This document shows positions 1 to 7,245 of a stretch of DNA of 64,000 bases, piece after piece. Both the position numbers and the translations under genes were made by a program. Location of the stretch: positions 1 to 64,000 of IMG/VR virus record IMGVR_UViG_3300046543_000595; one strand, 5' to 3'. Each line of letters begins with the position of its first letter. Position 1 is the first letter of the stretch. The DNA comes from a virus. The notes below the pieces were generated by a model. That model was given only the letters and a program-made list of their open reading frames with translations. It had not been told where the DNA came from and ran no database searches.

Positions 1-284
1 CCGCAGCGCTCCGGATCTTTGCCGATACCTGGATGCAATACATGGCCATGATCGAGGCGGACACGTTCGATCCACGCACGCTCGACTTCATCATGGACGT
101 CGAGCAACAGATGCGCCGGCTCCTGCCGACGCCCGATGATTTCAAGTATATCCACGGCCGGCTGCTCCACAGTCCGGCCTGCCCGCGGCTGAAGGCGACG
201 CGCCTGGCGCTGGGCGAGGCCTTTCTCGATAACGGGATGTGGCCGATCAAAAACTATTTCACGACAGGGAGGAATGGAAAATGA
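1..284 (+). CDS. hypothetical protein, 5' partial
   Basis: The frame (codons starting at base 3) is open to the left edge, so the true start lies outside the window. The visible 93 residues are mostly helical and charged, with no recognised domain. The stop overlaps the next start as ATGA (281-284), which shows translational coupling and supports a real gene. Function unknown. Confidence 0.7.
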   Translation, partial: AALRIFADTWMQYMAMIEADTFDPRTLDFIMDVEQQMRRLLPTPDDFKYIHGRLLHSPACPRLKATRLALGEAFLDNGMWPIKNYFTTGRNGK

Positions 285-517
285 GTAACACCAATCTACG
301 ATTCAGCGAACGGAAATGCGAGAACTGCGGGAATAAATTCACCATCGACCGCTCGAATTCGGTCCAATCGCGGGACCGCTGGAAGTGTGACGCTTGCGTG
401 GCGAAGCCTGATGAGGATCAGACTCCGCTCGATATTTACAGGATCGGCAAACTCGCAACCACGAACCAGGTCGGAGCCCGCGGGATACGGTCGATGGTGC
501 GCCGAGGTGGCTCTTGA
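281..517 (+). CDS. small zinc-ribbon protein
   Basis: 78 residues. The start at 281 was chosen because it overlaps the previous stop (ATGA) and follows a GGGAGG-like Shine-Dalgarno. Two CxxC pairs, CENC near residue 13 and CDAC near residue 36, make a treble-clef or zinc-ribbon fold likely. The role is unknown. Several similar small metal-binding proteins are encoded across the window. Confidence 0.7.
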   Translation: MSNTNLRFSERKCENCGNKFTIDRSNSVQSRDRWKCDACVAKPDEDQTPLDIYRIGKLATTNQVGARGIRSMVRRGGS

Positions 518-518
518 C

Positions 519-674
519 ATGATGCCCATCCGGCAGAGGAGAGAATTGTGGGCGATGGACCTACTGCATTGGTCACTCAAGATCTGCCCGAAAGGGTTCC
601 GCCGCGACTTTCTTGAATACATGAAGCAGTACGCTGAGATGCATCAGAGGTGCGATGGGAATTCGGGGACGTAG
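519..674 (+). CDS. small hypothetical protein
   Basis: 51 residues starting MMPIRQ, directly after the stop at 517. The next gene starts 20 bases before this one ends. It is amphipathic, with no known motif. Support comes from position in a tightly packed run and lack of gaps. A later ATG at 552 is possible. Confidence 0.5.
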   Translation: MMPIRQRRELWAMDLLHWSLKICPKGFRRDFLEYMKQYAEMHQRCDGNSGT

Positions 675-849
675 CGGCCGTCGCCCGCAACGTTTCTGCG
701 GAAATGGCCACGACAAGCACGCCGCGCACGGTGTTTACGAGGACGGCCGCTGTGCCAACTGCCGGCGGGTTCAAAACGCAAAAGACTACCTGAAACGAAA
801 AAGGCGCGGTAAAAACCGCGCCAGAATCGTCCCAGGCAAACGTTCATAG
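655..849 (+). CDS. basic small zinc-binding protein, HNH-associated type
   Basis: 64 residues, very basic. It has a Cys-x-x-x-His then CxxC arrangement (FCGNGH near residue 14, CANC near residue 33) followed by a Lys/Arg-rich helix. This pattern is common in short phage proteins related to HNH/zinc-ribbon nucleic-acid binders. No catalytic HNH core is visible. It is the last rightward gene before the convergent recombinase. Confidence 0.6.
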   Translation: MGIRGRSGRRPQRFCGNGHDKHAAHGVYEDGRCANCRRVQNAKDYLKRKRRGKNRARIVPGKRS

Positions 850-878
850 GTCCGCCCGACCCATAACACCCCTCCTTT

Positions 879-1760
879 TTAGTTTACCGCCTCGTGCAGT
901 TCGGCACATGCCGCAACCTGCCCTTGATGATTGATGCAATAGGGAATTCCGGACTCCTGATCGTAGCGAACCACAATCGGTCCACCCTGCCGCTCGATGA
1001 ACGTCCCGTCCTCGATCACTCCCCAGATCGGATCGCTCCACGTCACGTCCGGGAGTTTCGGCGCCGGCCGTCCCTTGAGCGCGTACTTGATCGCGTTCGG
1101 ACTGACACCTAAAGCTTTCGCCGTCGCCCGGTAGCTCTTCGTCTTCGAGTAGACCGACTGCGCCCGCTTGATGTCGATGATGTTGGGCCGACCAATCGGT
1201 TTCCCGCTCCGGGTTCCCATGACGGCTGCCCGCTGCAGACCGGCCCTGGTGTTCTCGGAGATGCGGAGCCGCTGCTGCTTTGCCAGCGCCGCCATGATCG
1301 CGATAATCGCATCCTTGAAGAGGCCAGTGGAATCCAGGTACTGTTCGGTGTACGACTTCCAGTCCGCTCTGGCGTTGGTAATGTTGCGCAAATGCTGCAG
1401 CGTCTCGAAGACGCCCTCACGGCTCAGTCGATCGAGCGCCCAGAACCCGATTAGCACCCGCGGCGCTGTCTTCGGTCGCGCCCGCAGGTCGGTCATCATC
1501 TTGTTGAATTGCTCCCGGTCGCTGGTCTTGCCGCTCGCCCGGTCAACGTACTCGGCCACCACCTCGTGACCTAACCCGTGCATCCATTGCCGCAGGATGC
1601 GGATCTGATTCTGCGGGTCTTGCGACCGCTCAACCTTTTTACCGGTTTCGCCGCAGGCCGGGCACTCCGCTACATCGTCGGCGCTCAGGAACTTCTTCCC
1701 GCAGGCCGTGCATCCACACTTGGCCGTCGAAACTCGGGCATAAAGCCATGCCTTACTCAT
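879..1760 (-). CDS. serine recombinase (resolvase/invertase) with zinc-ribbon insertion
   Basis: 293 residues. The N-terminal catalytic motif YARVST places the nucleophile at Ser11. Downstream come the QDPQNQ-type segment, the FWALDRLSREG segment near residues 106-116 and a C-terminal helix-turn-helix (SYRATAKALGVSPNAIKYAL), as in resolvase-family enzymes. Between Ser11 and QDPQNQ about 34 residues are inserted with Cys15, Cys17, Cys20, Cys33 and Cys36, a likely zinc ribbon that is not normal in the family. The start is preceded by GGAGG. A 7-bp inverted repeat lies just upstream (1780-1800). It is convergent with the rightward genes at 1-849. It may act in integration, resolution or inversion. 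Confidence 0.9.
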   Translation of the reverse strand: MSKAWLYARVSTAKCGCTACGKKFLSADDVAECPACGETGKKVERSQDPQNQIRILRQWMHGLGHEVVAEYVDRASGKTSDREQFNKMMTDLRARPKTAPRVLIGFWALDRLSREGVFETLQHLRNITNARADWKSYTEQYLDSTGLFKDAIIAIMAALAKQQRLRISENTRAGLQRAAVMGTRSGKPIGRPNIIDIKRAQSVYSKTKSYRATAKALGVSPNAIKYALKGRPAPKLPDVTWSDPIWGVIEDGTFIERQGGPIVVRYDQESGIPYCINHQGQVAACAELHEAVN

Positions 1761-1779
1761 CTTCGGGTACCTCCAGAGT

Positions 1780-1800
1780 CGGCAGGGACAGTACCTGCCG
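1780..1800. promoter_or_regulatory. inverted repeat upstream of recombinase
   Basis: A perfect 7-bp inverted repeat, CGGCAGG and CCTGCCG around a 7-base spacer, lies about 20 bases before the recombinase start. It could be an operator, a recombinase recognition site or an mRNA hairpin. No U-tract follows, so it is not an intrinsic terminator. Confidence 0.5.
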
Positions 1801-1820
1801 CTTTCTGCCTTCCGGCGTCG

Positions 1821-2147
1821 TCAGTGGAGGGTCGGGTTCAACCGCACGTTGTGCCGGGCGAGGATCTCGTCGAACTCCGGTCCCATCCGGTGACGGATCT
1901 CGTCCAGAGCTCCGTCCGTCCGCATCAGCCCGTCGTTCGCCATCGCCCCGGCCGCAATCTGGGAAGCCGTCCAGAAATCGTTGCCGGCCGCTATCGCTCG
2001 CGACCGTGTCGCGTAGAAGACGTTGTAATCGTTCTGGAAGATCAGCCGCACGGTCGCGTAATCCCAGCCGACCGGCAAAGACGGCGCCTGCGCTTCCAGA
2101 CTGCCGGCGACCATCAACAATGCGTAGAGTGCCAGTTTCCGCTTCAT
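1821..2147 (-). CDS. small exported protein, function unknown
   Basis: 108 residues. The N-terminus (MKRK, hydrophobic run LALYALLMVAGS, then EAQA) is a typical signal peptide with a likely cleavage site near residue 20. The rest is soluble, with no recognised domain. The start overlaps the stop of the 39-residue gene upstream (ATGA). A secreted phage protein could act in the periplasm or envelope; this is inferred from the signal only. A longer ORF on the same strand in another frame (1753-2241) looks like a shadow. Confidence 0.65.
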   Translation of the reverse strand: MKRKLALYALLMVAGSLEAQAPSLPVGWDYATVRLIFQNDYNVFYATRSRAIAAGNDFWTASQIAAGAMANDGLMRTDGALDEIRHRMGPEFDEILARHNVRLNPTLH

Positions 2148-2263
2148 GCTCGTACCTCCACTTTCCTTCCGACAATCGTTGGTGTTCTGGTGTCCGGCCC
2201 CACGGTCTCGATGATCCGGTTCGCTGCGTTGTGAAACTCAAACAAGTAATCCGCGATTCCCAT
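2144..2263 (-). CDS. 39-residue hypothetical protein
   Basis: The ORF begins MGIADYLFEF and ends VEVRA. A strong Shine-Dalgarno (AAGGAG and AAAGGA) lies just upstream of ATG 2263, and the stop overlaps the next start (ATGA). Its coupling to the exported protein suggests co-translation. No motif. Confidence 0.6.
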   Translation of the reverse strand: MGIADYLFEFHNAANRIIETVGPDTRTPTIVGRKVEVRA

Positions 2264-2335
2264 TTTCCTTTTCTCCTTCTGCTGGTCTAAAGCCCCGCGC
2301 CGACTCTGACATCGGATCGCTTCGCGGGGTGCGGG

Positions 2336-2557
2336 CTATTCGTCCTCGGTCGGCTCCTCTCCTTCCGCCAGAAAATAGCCGTCTTCGCTCATGTCGTCCT
2401 GAAATAAATCCTGAATTGCGTCGCTGTCCATTTCTGGCGAGCGGGCGAGGGTTAGCGCGAAGTCCCGAAGCACTTCCGGGTCGTTTGTTTCGTTGAGCCG
2501 CTCCTCGAGCCACTCGAGCGGATATTCCCATTTGTACTTTTTCTCTGTGGTCGTCAT
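2336..2557 (-). CDS. small acidic hypothetical protein
   Basis: 73 residues starting MTTTEKKY. The start at 2557 is supported by AGGAG 7 bases upstream. The protein is strongly acidic at the C-terminus (EGEEPTEDE). No known domain. A degraded copy of the two-hairpin element lies between this gene and its upstream neighbour. Confidence 0.65.
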   Translation of the reverse strand: MTTTEKKYKWEYPLEWLEERLNETNDPEVLRDFALTLARSPEMDSDAIQDLFQDDMSEDGYFLAEGEEPTEDE

Positions 2558-2567
2558 GGTCTCTACT

Positions 2568-2640
2568 CCTGTCGTTTGAATTGAGCGACTAATTGAAACT
2601 CCACCGCAATACCGCAAGGTACTGGCCTGTCTGTTGTTTC
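2568..2640 (-). repeat. two-hairpin leader element, degraded copy
   Basis: It occupies the same intergenic position as the six good copies. It keeps traces of the consensus (CAACAGACAGG in place of ACGCAGA, TTGCGG in place of TAATGCGG, AATTCAAACGAC before the SD). Hairpin 1 is a short TACC-TTGC-GGTA. Hairpin 2 is not clear. It is probably a diverged relative. Confidence 0.4.
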
Positions 2641-2644
2641 GCCA

Positions 2645-2899
2645 TTACGCACCCCCGATCATGCCGTGCAGTTCCATCAGTTCCATCGCGGCCGGCACGA
2701 CCGCAAGGAACTCCTCCGCGCTCATGCGCCCAAGTTTCGCGAACGCCCAGCCGTTTTTCGTACGGGTCTCGCGCTTCAGTTGCAACTTGTTCGGGCCGCC
2801 GTTATAGGCGGCAATCTGAACCAGCACCCGGGTACTCTCACCGGCGAGGACCTCACGGCTCTCCACGACCTTATCTTTGGACTCATCGAAAACTGACAT
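2645..2899 (-). CDS. small protein, possible PC4-like ssDNA-binding fold
   Basis: 84 residues. The core (AAYNGGPNKLQLKRE, then FAKLGRMSAEE and a C-terminal helix) has the strand-strand-helix pattern of small PC4-like nucleic-acid-binding proteins that phages often carry. This assignment is by eye and moderate. The SD AGGAG precedes the ATG at 2899. A two-hairpin element lies directly upstream. Confidence 0.6.
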   Translation of the reverse strand: MSVFDESKDKVVESREVLAGESTRVLVQIAAYNGGPNKLQLKRETRTKNGWAFAKLGRMSAEEFLAVVPAAMELMELHGMIGGA

Positions 2900-2913
2900 A
2901 TGCTTTCCACTCC

Positions 2914-2986
2914 TGCGGTTGGATTAGAACGGGCTTAGGACCGCTCTGCCGCATTAGGTGGCGAGGATCGCCACCCCTTCTGCGTT
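2914..2986 (-). repeat. two-hairpin leader element, copy A
   Basis: Minus-strand order: ACGCAGA, hairpin 1 (GGTGGCGA/TCGCCACC), TAATGCGG, hairpin 2 (AGAGCGG, loop TCCTAAGC, CCGTTCT), then AATCCAACCGC and the SD GGAG. CGCA can pair with TGCG around hairpin 1, or GCGG with CCGC around hairpin 2, but not both. Confidence 0.75.
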
Positions 2987-3038
2987 AATTCCCGCAAACC
3001 CCCCAGAAAGCTCCCAAGATTTCTAATTCAGGTTTCAT
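2985..3038 (-). CDS. 17-residue micropeptide ORF
   Basis: MKPELEILGAFWGVCGN. Its TAA stop abuts the ACGCAGA box of the two-hairpin element, as the stops of full-size genes do at other copies. The SD is weak (GGAAACG). It could be a leader peptide or chance. Confidence 0.3.
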   Translation of the reverse strand: MKPELEILGAFWGVCGN

Positions 3039-3049
3039 CGTTTCCAACC

Positions 3050-3184
3050 CTAATTCTCGTAGTCGAAAAACATGAAATCGCAGTTGGTGAAGAAGTCGCG
3101 GTAATCCAACTCCTGACAAATCTGAAGCGCGGTTTCAGGGAAAAGTGTGATGTGATTGTATTTCTCGTTTTCAGTCATTTCCAT
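3050..3184 (-). CDS. 44-residue acidic hypothetical protein
   Basis: Starts MEMTENEKYN; AGGA lies 6 bases upstream of ATG 3184. It is aromatic-rich near the C-terminus (FFTNCDFMFFDYEN) and acidic. No known family. It is the only gene between element copies A and B, so it is an independent unit in the block. Confidence 0.55.
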   Translation of the reverse strand: MEMTENEKYNHITLFPETALQICQELDYRDFFTNCDFMFFDYEN

Positions 3185-3196
3185 TCTGTCCTTTCG

Positions 3197-3274
3197 AGCG
3201 GTTGAGTTTGCCCCCGGGCTACCGACCGGGCTGCCGCATTAACGGGAGGACCGCCCTCCCGCCGGTCTGCGTGG
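3197..3274 (-). repeat. two-hairpin leader element, copy B
   Basis: ACGCAGA, hairpin 1 (CGGGAGG/CCTCCCG), TAATGCGG, hairpin 2 (CCCGG, loop TCGGTAGC, CCGGG), then ACTCAACCGC. The stems differ in sequence from the other copies but keep pairing. Loop 2 is the most divergent. Confidence 0.75.
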
Positions 3275-3679
3275 TTACTCGCTGCCGTCCACGAAACATG
3301 GCACCGGCTCACGAAGGTCGGAGAGCCTCCGTATCGCGCCGGTAGCCACGAACACCTTCAGCGCCTCGCGGCACGCCTCACGGCCCTCCAGCCGGTAAAT
3401 TTCGGCAAACGTCGCCACGTGCGCGTCAAGCCGCGCCGCCTGGTCCGCTAACGGTCTGGGCGCGGACCATTTCAGCGGCAATGTGAGCGCCGCTGCGTGC
3501 GTCATCAGCACGCACGACTCGATCCCGTCTTCGATCTCCCACGGTTGCACCGTCACATAGATCCCCCGCTGACTCTCCGTCAACGTCTTCATGTAATGCA
3601 CGGTGACGCGTATCACCTTGCCGGCCGCTGCCGTCTGCCAGCGGAACTCGTCCCGCGTCTTCTGTTTGAGATTGTCCAT
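3275..3679 (-). CDS. hypothetical protein, paralogue of 4231-4704
   Basis: 134 residues starting MDNLKQKTRDEFRW. It shares its N-terminal half with the protein at 4231-4704 (pattern GK-x-x-RVTV-x-YMKT then RGIYV-x-V-x-PWEIE), so the two are paralogues in one block. It ends in a different C-terminal region (ACREALKVFVATGAI). No known domain. The upstream in-frame extension is the leader element, not coding sequence. AGGAG lies 10 bases before the chosen ATG. Confidence 0.7.
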   Translation of the reverse strand: MDNLKQKTRDEFRWQTAAAGKVIRVTVHYMKTLTESQRGIYVTVQPWEIEDGIESCVLMTHAAALTLPLKWSAPRPLADQAARLDAHVATFAEIYRLEGREACREALKVFVATGAIRRLSDLREPVPCFVDGSE

Positions 3680-3695
3680 AGTCCATTCACTCCTA

Positions 3696-3774
3696 AGCGG
3701 TTTGATTTTGGCATCGGGTTTCGGACCGACCGCCGACCGCATTAGCGGGCATCGCTGCCCGCCCGTCTGCGTTT
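3696..3774 (-). repeat. two-hairpin leader element, copy C
   Basis: ACGCAGA, hairpin 1 (GCGGGCA/TGCCCGC), TAATGCGG, hairpin 2 (GGC..TCGG, loop TCCGAAAC, CCGA.GCC), then AAATCAAACCGC and AGGAG. The upstream gene's TAA stop merges with the ACGCAGA box. Confidence 0.8.
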
Positions 3775-4234
3775 AACACCTCCGGCGTTTTGAAGTCTTC
3801 GGCCGAACCGTTTCAGCGGCAATGTGACCAACAATAGCTCGCTCAATGACCTCTAACCTCAGTTCAGCACTCTCAATCCGGCAGTCACAGTGTTTGGGAT
3901 AGCAGGTAAACCGTACACCCGTGTCCGTCACCTCGACGCGATCACATTCGGTTCGTTGTGGTTCCCCGAACACAAAGCTATCCGGAACCTCGAAGACATT
4001 CTCTTTGTCTGGATCGGCAACTTCTTCGATTTCCTCCGTCCATCCCAGCATGTCCGCCGAAGCATCCCAATACACCATCGTGTCCAGGCTCGTTTCGGCC
4101 TGTTTTAAGATCTTGAACTGTGTAATCCTGCGTTCCAGGATCGTCGCCAGTTCTGGCGTTAGATCCACGGCAGCATAGTCACAGTCCCCGTTGAAGTTCT
4201 CGTTGGTGGACCACGTTTTCAGTAGGAGTTTCAT
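3773..4234 (-). CDS. hypothetical protein
   Basis: 153 residues starting MKLLLKTWST. ATG 4234 overlaps the upstream stop (ATGA). It contains a CYPKHCDC cluster near residue 110 that may bind metal, and acidic stretches. No recognised family. It is coupled to the paralogue gene upstream and followed by element copy C. Confidence 0.7.
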   Translation of the reverse strand: MKLLLKTWSTNENFNGDCDYAAVDLTPELATILERRITQFKILKQAETSLDTMVYWDASADMLGWTEEIEEVADPDKENVFEVPDSFVFGEPQRTECDRVEVTDTGVRFTCYPKHCDCRIESAELRLEVIERAIVGHIAAETVRPKTSKRRRC

Positions 4235-4704
4235 AAGGACACCTGCGCTTCGATATCTTCCGGCGTGCACGTGCATTCGGTCGTCAAGTGGATGGTGCAG
4301 CGCAAAACGGCCGGTAGAACGGTCGGCATGACTCCCAATTCAAAGAGCGATACCAGCGCCGCCTGCGTCACATCCTTCCCGTGCGTCAAGAACATGGCGG
4401 CCAAGGCCGGCGCGTGAAGATCGACCTTCTGCGCGATCTCCTGCATTTTCCTGGGCGTCGCGCGTGCCAGGTGCTCGACAAACAATCCTTTCGTGCCGCT
4501 GCACAGCACCGTCGATTCGCCCGACCAGCCCCGTCCGTTGTCCGGCTCGATCTCCCACGGGTCCACGTTTACGTAGATACCTCGGCGTGACAGACTCATC
4601 GTCTTCATGTACTTCACCGTCACCCGGGCTATTTTGCCCACGGTTCCGCTGTCGTAGCGGTATTCGTCGTTCGATCTCAGTTTCAGGTTCACTAAATTAG
4701 CCAT
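4231..4704 (-). CDS. hypothetical protein, paralogue of 3275-3679
   Basis: 157 residues starting MANLVNLKLR. GGAGG lies 6 bases upstream. The N-terminal half matches the neighbour at 3275-3679 (KIARVTVKYMKT, then RGIYVNVDPWEIE). The C-terminus carries CTIHLTTECTC, possibly metal-binding. The duplication within the leftward block suggests a family with a shared interaction domain. Function unknown. Confidence 0.7.
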   Translation of the reverse strand: MANLVNLKLRSNDEYRYDSGTVGKIARVTVKYMKTMSLSRRGIYVNVDPWEIEPDNGRGWSGESTVLCSGTKGLFVEHLARATPRKMQEIAQKVDLHAPALAAMFLTHGKDVTQAALVSLFELGVMPTVLPAVLRCTIHLTTECTCTPEDIEAQVSL

Positions 4705-4718
4705 CAGGTCCTCCAAAG

Positions 4719-4805
4719 AGCGGTTTGATTTGGTGCGCGATTTGGGACGCGCCACCGACCGCATTCCGGACCGTCCTCGCCGAGAAACGGTCCGCCCTCT
4801 GCGTT
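4719..4805 (-). repeat. two-hairpin leader element, copy E
   Basis: ACGCAGA, long hairpin 1 (CGGACCGT/ACGGTCCG), GAATGCGG, hairpin 2 (GGTG.CGCG, loop TCCCAAAT, CGCG.CACC), then AAATCAAACCGC and GGAGG. It is the longest copy. Confidence 0.8.
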
Positions 4806-5297
4806 TTATCCCTCGGTACCACCTCCTTCGTCCGTCGTTTCAGCATCGTAGTGCATCTGCGCCCGCGACAACGCCGTTTCGAAACTCCCGTATTCCTCCG
4901 ATTCCCTGTCGCATAGGTGCATCAGATCGGCCAGAAGATCGCAGATCGCGTCTCCGGCATCCACTCCCGTGGAGTCCATGAACACCTTCAAGGATTGCTC
5001 TGCCCATTCGGCCCGCTCCGGATTCATGTCGTCCGGGTCCGGCGGCAGCCCGGTTTCATCGTCAACTTCCCGGGTTTCCGGTCCTTCAACGGTCGTCGGT
5101 TCGTTTAGAAGACCGTAGCCTTCACTGATCCATTGCCCCATCGCGCCCACTCGATCCACGTACTCAGGCGCATCCGTGTAAACGTCCTGTGAGCCAAGGT
5201 TGACGATCTCTGCCAGGATCTCCCGCATTGAATACTTACGATTGGCTTCCGGGCGTGTCGGTGGAATGTAGTCGTCGTCATCCATTTCCTTATCCAC
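4806..5297 (-). CDS. acidic hypothetical protein
   Basis: 163 residues with a GTG start at 5297 overlapping the preceding stop. ATG 5285 is an alternative. It is very acidic throughout (DDDDY near the N-terminus, ETREVDDETG in the middle). Two helical segments surround residues 24-60 and 95-130. No known domain. Highly acidic small phage proteins sometimes mimic DNA; there is no direct evidence of that here. Confidence 0.7.
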   Translation of the reverse strand: MDKEMDDDDYIPPTRPEANRKYSMREILAEIVNLGSQDVYTDAPEYVDRVGAMGQWISEGYGLLNEPTTVEGPETREVDDETGLPPDPDDMNPERAEWAEQSLKVFMDSTGVDAGDAICDLLADLMHLCDRESEEYGSFETALSRAQMHYDAETTDEGGGTEG

Positions 5298-5538
5298 GAG
5301 GCACCCCCAGCGCGTTCAGCGCGTCGCAGACCGCCTGCGCCTGCACCACATGCTTCGATTTGGTATCCGATCCCGCACCTTCCCATCCGTCCTCGTTGTA
5401 CCAGACGGTCGCCATGACCTTGTTTGACGTCTCCGCCGATCCATCTTCCGGCAGCACCCGCACGATCTCGTACGCCGCCTGCACCCCATTGCCGTTTCGC
5501 GCTCCCCGACCGATGCGTACCACGTAGCGGCTATCCAC
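5290..5538 (-). CDS. small hypothetical protein
   Basis: 82 residues from a GTG at 5538 that overlaps the end of the upstream gene and follows AGGTGG. The sequence starts with the pattern DSRYVVRIGRG and ends ALNALGVPRG. The longer in-frame N-terminus looks like a shadow of the upstream gene. No known domain. Confidence 0.6.
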   Translation of the reverse strand: MDSRYVVRIGRGARNGNGVQAAYEIVRVLPEDGSAETSNKVMATVWYNEDGWEGAGSDTKSKHVVQAQAVCDALNALGVPRG

Positions 5539-5836
5539 GGTCCACCTCGATCTCCTTCCGGCTCGCCCAATCGCCGCGACGTGGATCTCCCTCCCACACC
5601 CGCCCGTTGTACGACACGTAGGCGATACGCTTCCCCGCATCATCCAGGAGGACTCCCGCGTCGCCCGTCCAATTTCCCATCCCTAAATGATTGGTCGCGA
5701 TGTACTGCCGGACGATCCGGCTCGCATCTGCGTATGTCCGCACGTCCAGGCGCGTCTCGCGCCCGCTATGCACCGGCTTCTGCCAGTACCCACCCACGAT
5801 GTCCGGATTCTTTCGATGTCTCAATATGAGCTTCAT
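5531..5836 (-). CDS. hypothetical protein
   Basis: 101 residues starting MKLILRHRKN with GGGAG upstream. It is a mixed alpha/beta protein with AYVSYNGRVWEGD near residue 72. It overlaps the next gene by 8 bases. No known domain. Confidence 0.7.
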   Translation of the reverse strand: MKLILRHRKNPDIVGGYWQKPVHSGRETRLDVRTYADASRIVRQYIATNHLGMGNWTGDAGVLLDDAGKRIAYVSYNGRVWEGDPRRGDWASRKEIEVDRG

Positions 5837-5847
5837 TGCGAACTCCC

Positions 5848-5919
5848 AGCGGTATGATTGGACTCGGCTTTGGACGAGTCTGCCGCATTACGGGGCATCG
5901 CTGCCCCGCCATCTGCGTT
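5848..5919 (-). repeat. two-hairpin leader element, copy F
   Basis: ACGCAGA, hairpin 1 (CGGGGCA/TGCCCCG), TAATGCGG, hairpin 2 (GACTCG, loop TCCAAAGC, CGAGTC), then AATCATACCGC and GGGAG. This is the cleanest example of both stems. Confidence 0.8.
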
Positions 5920-6009
5920 ATGCGAGATACCCACCGCTAGATCGTGCTTGCGCCACTTCTCGCCCCGCGCCGCGGGTGAGCGCGGTTGCGTGGTGCCGCG
6001 GGGTTGGGG

Positions 6010-6195
6010 TTAATCGTCAAGCGTCCTGATATCTGCAAACCAGTTCAACCCCTGCGATGCAAAAGTTGAGTTGAGCTCGTTTGAAATAGTCTCAGCCTGC
6101 TCCTTACTCAGTTTCGCGCGGATCTTTGTCACGACTCGCTGAGTCCGATCGTTTACACGTACTAAAACGGCGTGCTCGTTCTGCTTCGTCTTCAT
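6010..6195 (-). CDS. 61-residue hypothetical protein
   Basis: Starts MKTKQNEHAV. A near-perfect SD (GGAGGG) lies 7 bases upstream of ATG 6195. The N-terminal half is basic (RVNDRTQRVVTKIR), followed by an alpha-helix (KLSKEQAETISNELN). The small beta-alpha arrangement could bind nucleic acid, but there is no match I recognise. The roughly 90 bases after its stop contain only GC-rich inverted repeats. Confidence 0.7.
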   Translation of the reverse strand: MKTKQNEHAVLVRVNDRTQRVVTKIRAKLSKEQAETISNELNSTFASQGLNWFADIRTLDD

Positions 6196-6205
6196 ATCGT
6201 CCCTC

Positions 6206-6853
6206 CTACTTCTTCTTGAATAGAATCGTTTGGTTCATCCTGTACAGCTGCTGGTCATCCCAGCACAACCGGCAATTCACGCACGGTATCCCCTTTGTAT
6301 CGTGCGGACACTCCACAAACTTCGGTGCCCCCGGCAATCCGATCACCGACCGCACCAACTCACCATGCGACACCATCTCACTGTCGTACGTATACGCTGT
6401 CGCGTACCCACGAGCGCGAGCTTGCGCCATCTGGCCAACCGTATCGCACGAGGCCAGCACGCTCACCCCGGCCCACGACGACCGCTCCACCCGATCCCAC
6501 GAGTGTGTATACGTCCACGCTGGTGACCCAGCACGCTTCCTGTACGCCCTCGCCGCCGCCGATACAATCCGCGCCGCGCCATTCGTCCGGCAATCCCCCG
6601 ACACGTGCAGTCTCAACGGTCGCCAGCCGCTCAATCGTCGTATCCCTGCCGCCTCCGCCCGGGCAATCTCCACCGGGTTCCCGCCATCCAACCGCGCTGT
6701 CTGCGCCGCCACCATGCCTCGTTCCGCATAGCACCCATTCCCCATCAACGGGCAATCCATCGGACACGATTCCAGGTTGACGTACGTCGCGGATACCGGA
6801 CCAGTCTTCCGGTTATCCGAATTCTCGACCGCTATCGCCCGCTTCCGGATCAT
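6206..6853 (-). CDS. phage Cys-rich protein with CxxxCPLxGxGCYA motif
   Basis: 215 residues starting MIRKRAIAVE; ATG 6853 overlaps the previous stop (ATGA). The N-terminal motif ESCPMDCPLMGNGCYAE, followed by LRLHVSGDC and late cysteines (CPHDTKG, CVNCRLC), matches a widespread phage family of unknown function, sometimes compared to radical-SAM-like Gp37/Gp68 proteins. The cysteines probably bind a metal or Fe-S cluster. A longer N-terminal extension in this frame is a shadow. Confidence 0.75.
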   Translation of the reverse strand: MIRKRAIAVENSDNRKTGPVSATYVNLESCPMDCPLMGNGCYAERGMVAAQTARLDGGNPVEIARAEAAGIRRLSGWRPLRLHVSGDCRTNGAARIVSAAARAYRKRAGSPAWTYTHSWDRVERSSWAGVSVLASCDTVGQMAQARARGYATAYTYDSEMVSHGELVRSVIGLPGAPKFVECPHDTKGIPCVNCRLCWDDQQLYRMNQTILFKKK

Positions 6854-7245
6854 CGGCTTCTCCCGCCTTCGACCAATCCGCAATGCGCCAATAACCGCGC
6901 CCGCAGCGGTTTCAACTCTTCCACCAAGTACCCATAATCCACGTCTGCCGCGCCGACAATCGCCGACACGTCGTCTCGCGACAAACCCAGCATCATGCCC
7001 TCGTAGGCGAAACTGCCGGAACCTTCCACTCCCGCCACACAATTGATCGGGCAGGCATCGCCTTTCGTGTTTCGGATGAACCTGCCGAGTTTCAACGTCC
7101 AGCCCGTTTGGGGCAATCGGGCAAAGAAGTCATCCAGCGTCATCGCCCCTCGTTCTTTCCGCGTATGGCACGTGCACGCGCAATCGGGATCGACACAGCG
7201 GTCGTGATGGTAGGCTTCGCAGACGGTCGTGATGTTGAGTCTCAT
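6850..7245 (-). CDS. Cys/His-rich hypothetical protein
   Basis: 131 residues. The N-terminus carries a Cys/His cluster (VCEAYHHDRC then PDCACTCH) that probably binds zinc. The middle has CPINC. The CxCxCH motif reappears in the 17-residue micropeptide at 7974-8027. The start shares TAATG with the previous stop. No family recognised. Confidence 0.7.
   Translation of the reverse strand: MRLNITTVCEAYHHDRCVDPDCACTCHTRKERGAMTLDDFFARLPQTGWTLKLGRFIRNTKGDACPINCVAGVEGSGSFAYEGMMLGLSRDDVSAIVGAADVDYGYLVEELKPLRARLLAHCGLVEGGRSR

Noticed and set aside
1753-2241. 162-codon minus-strand ORF across the exported-protein gene
   Set aside because: Arg/Gly-rich shadow composition, no SD; the overlapping frame has a clear signal peptide and coupled starts.
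5920-6009. Short ORFs in the gap after 6010
   Set aside because: Only a 12-codon GTG frame without good SD; the gap holds GC-rich inverted repeats and nothing more that I can support.
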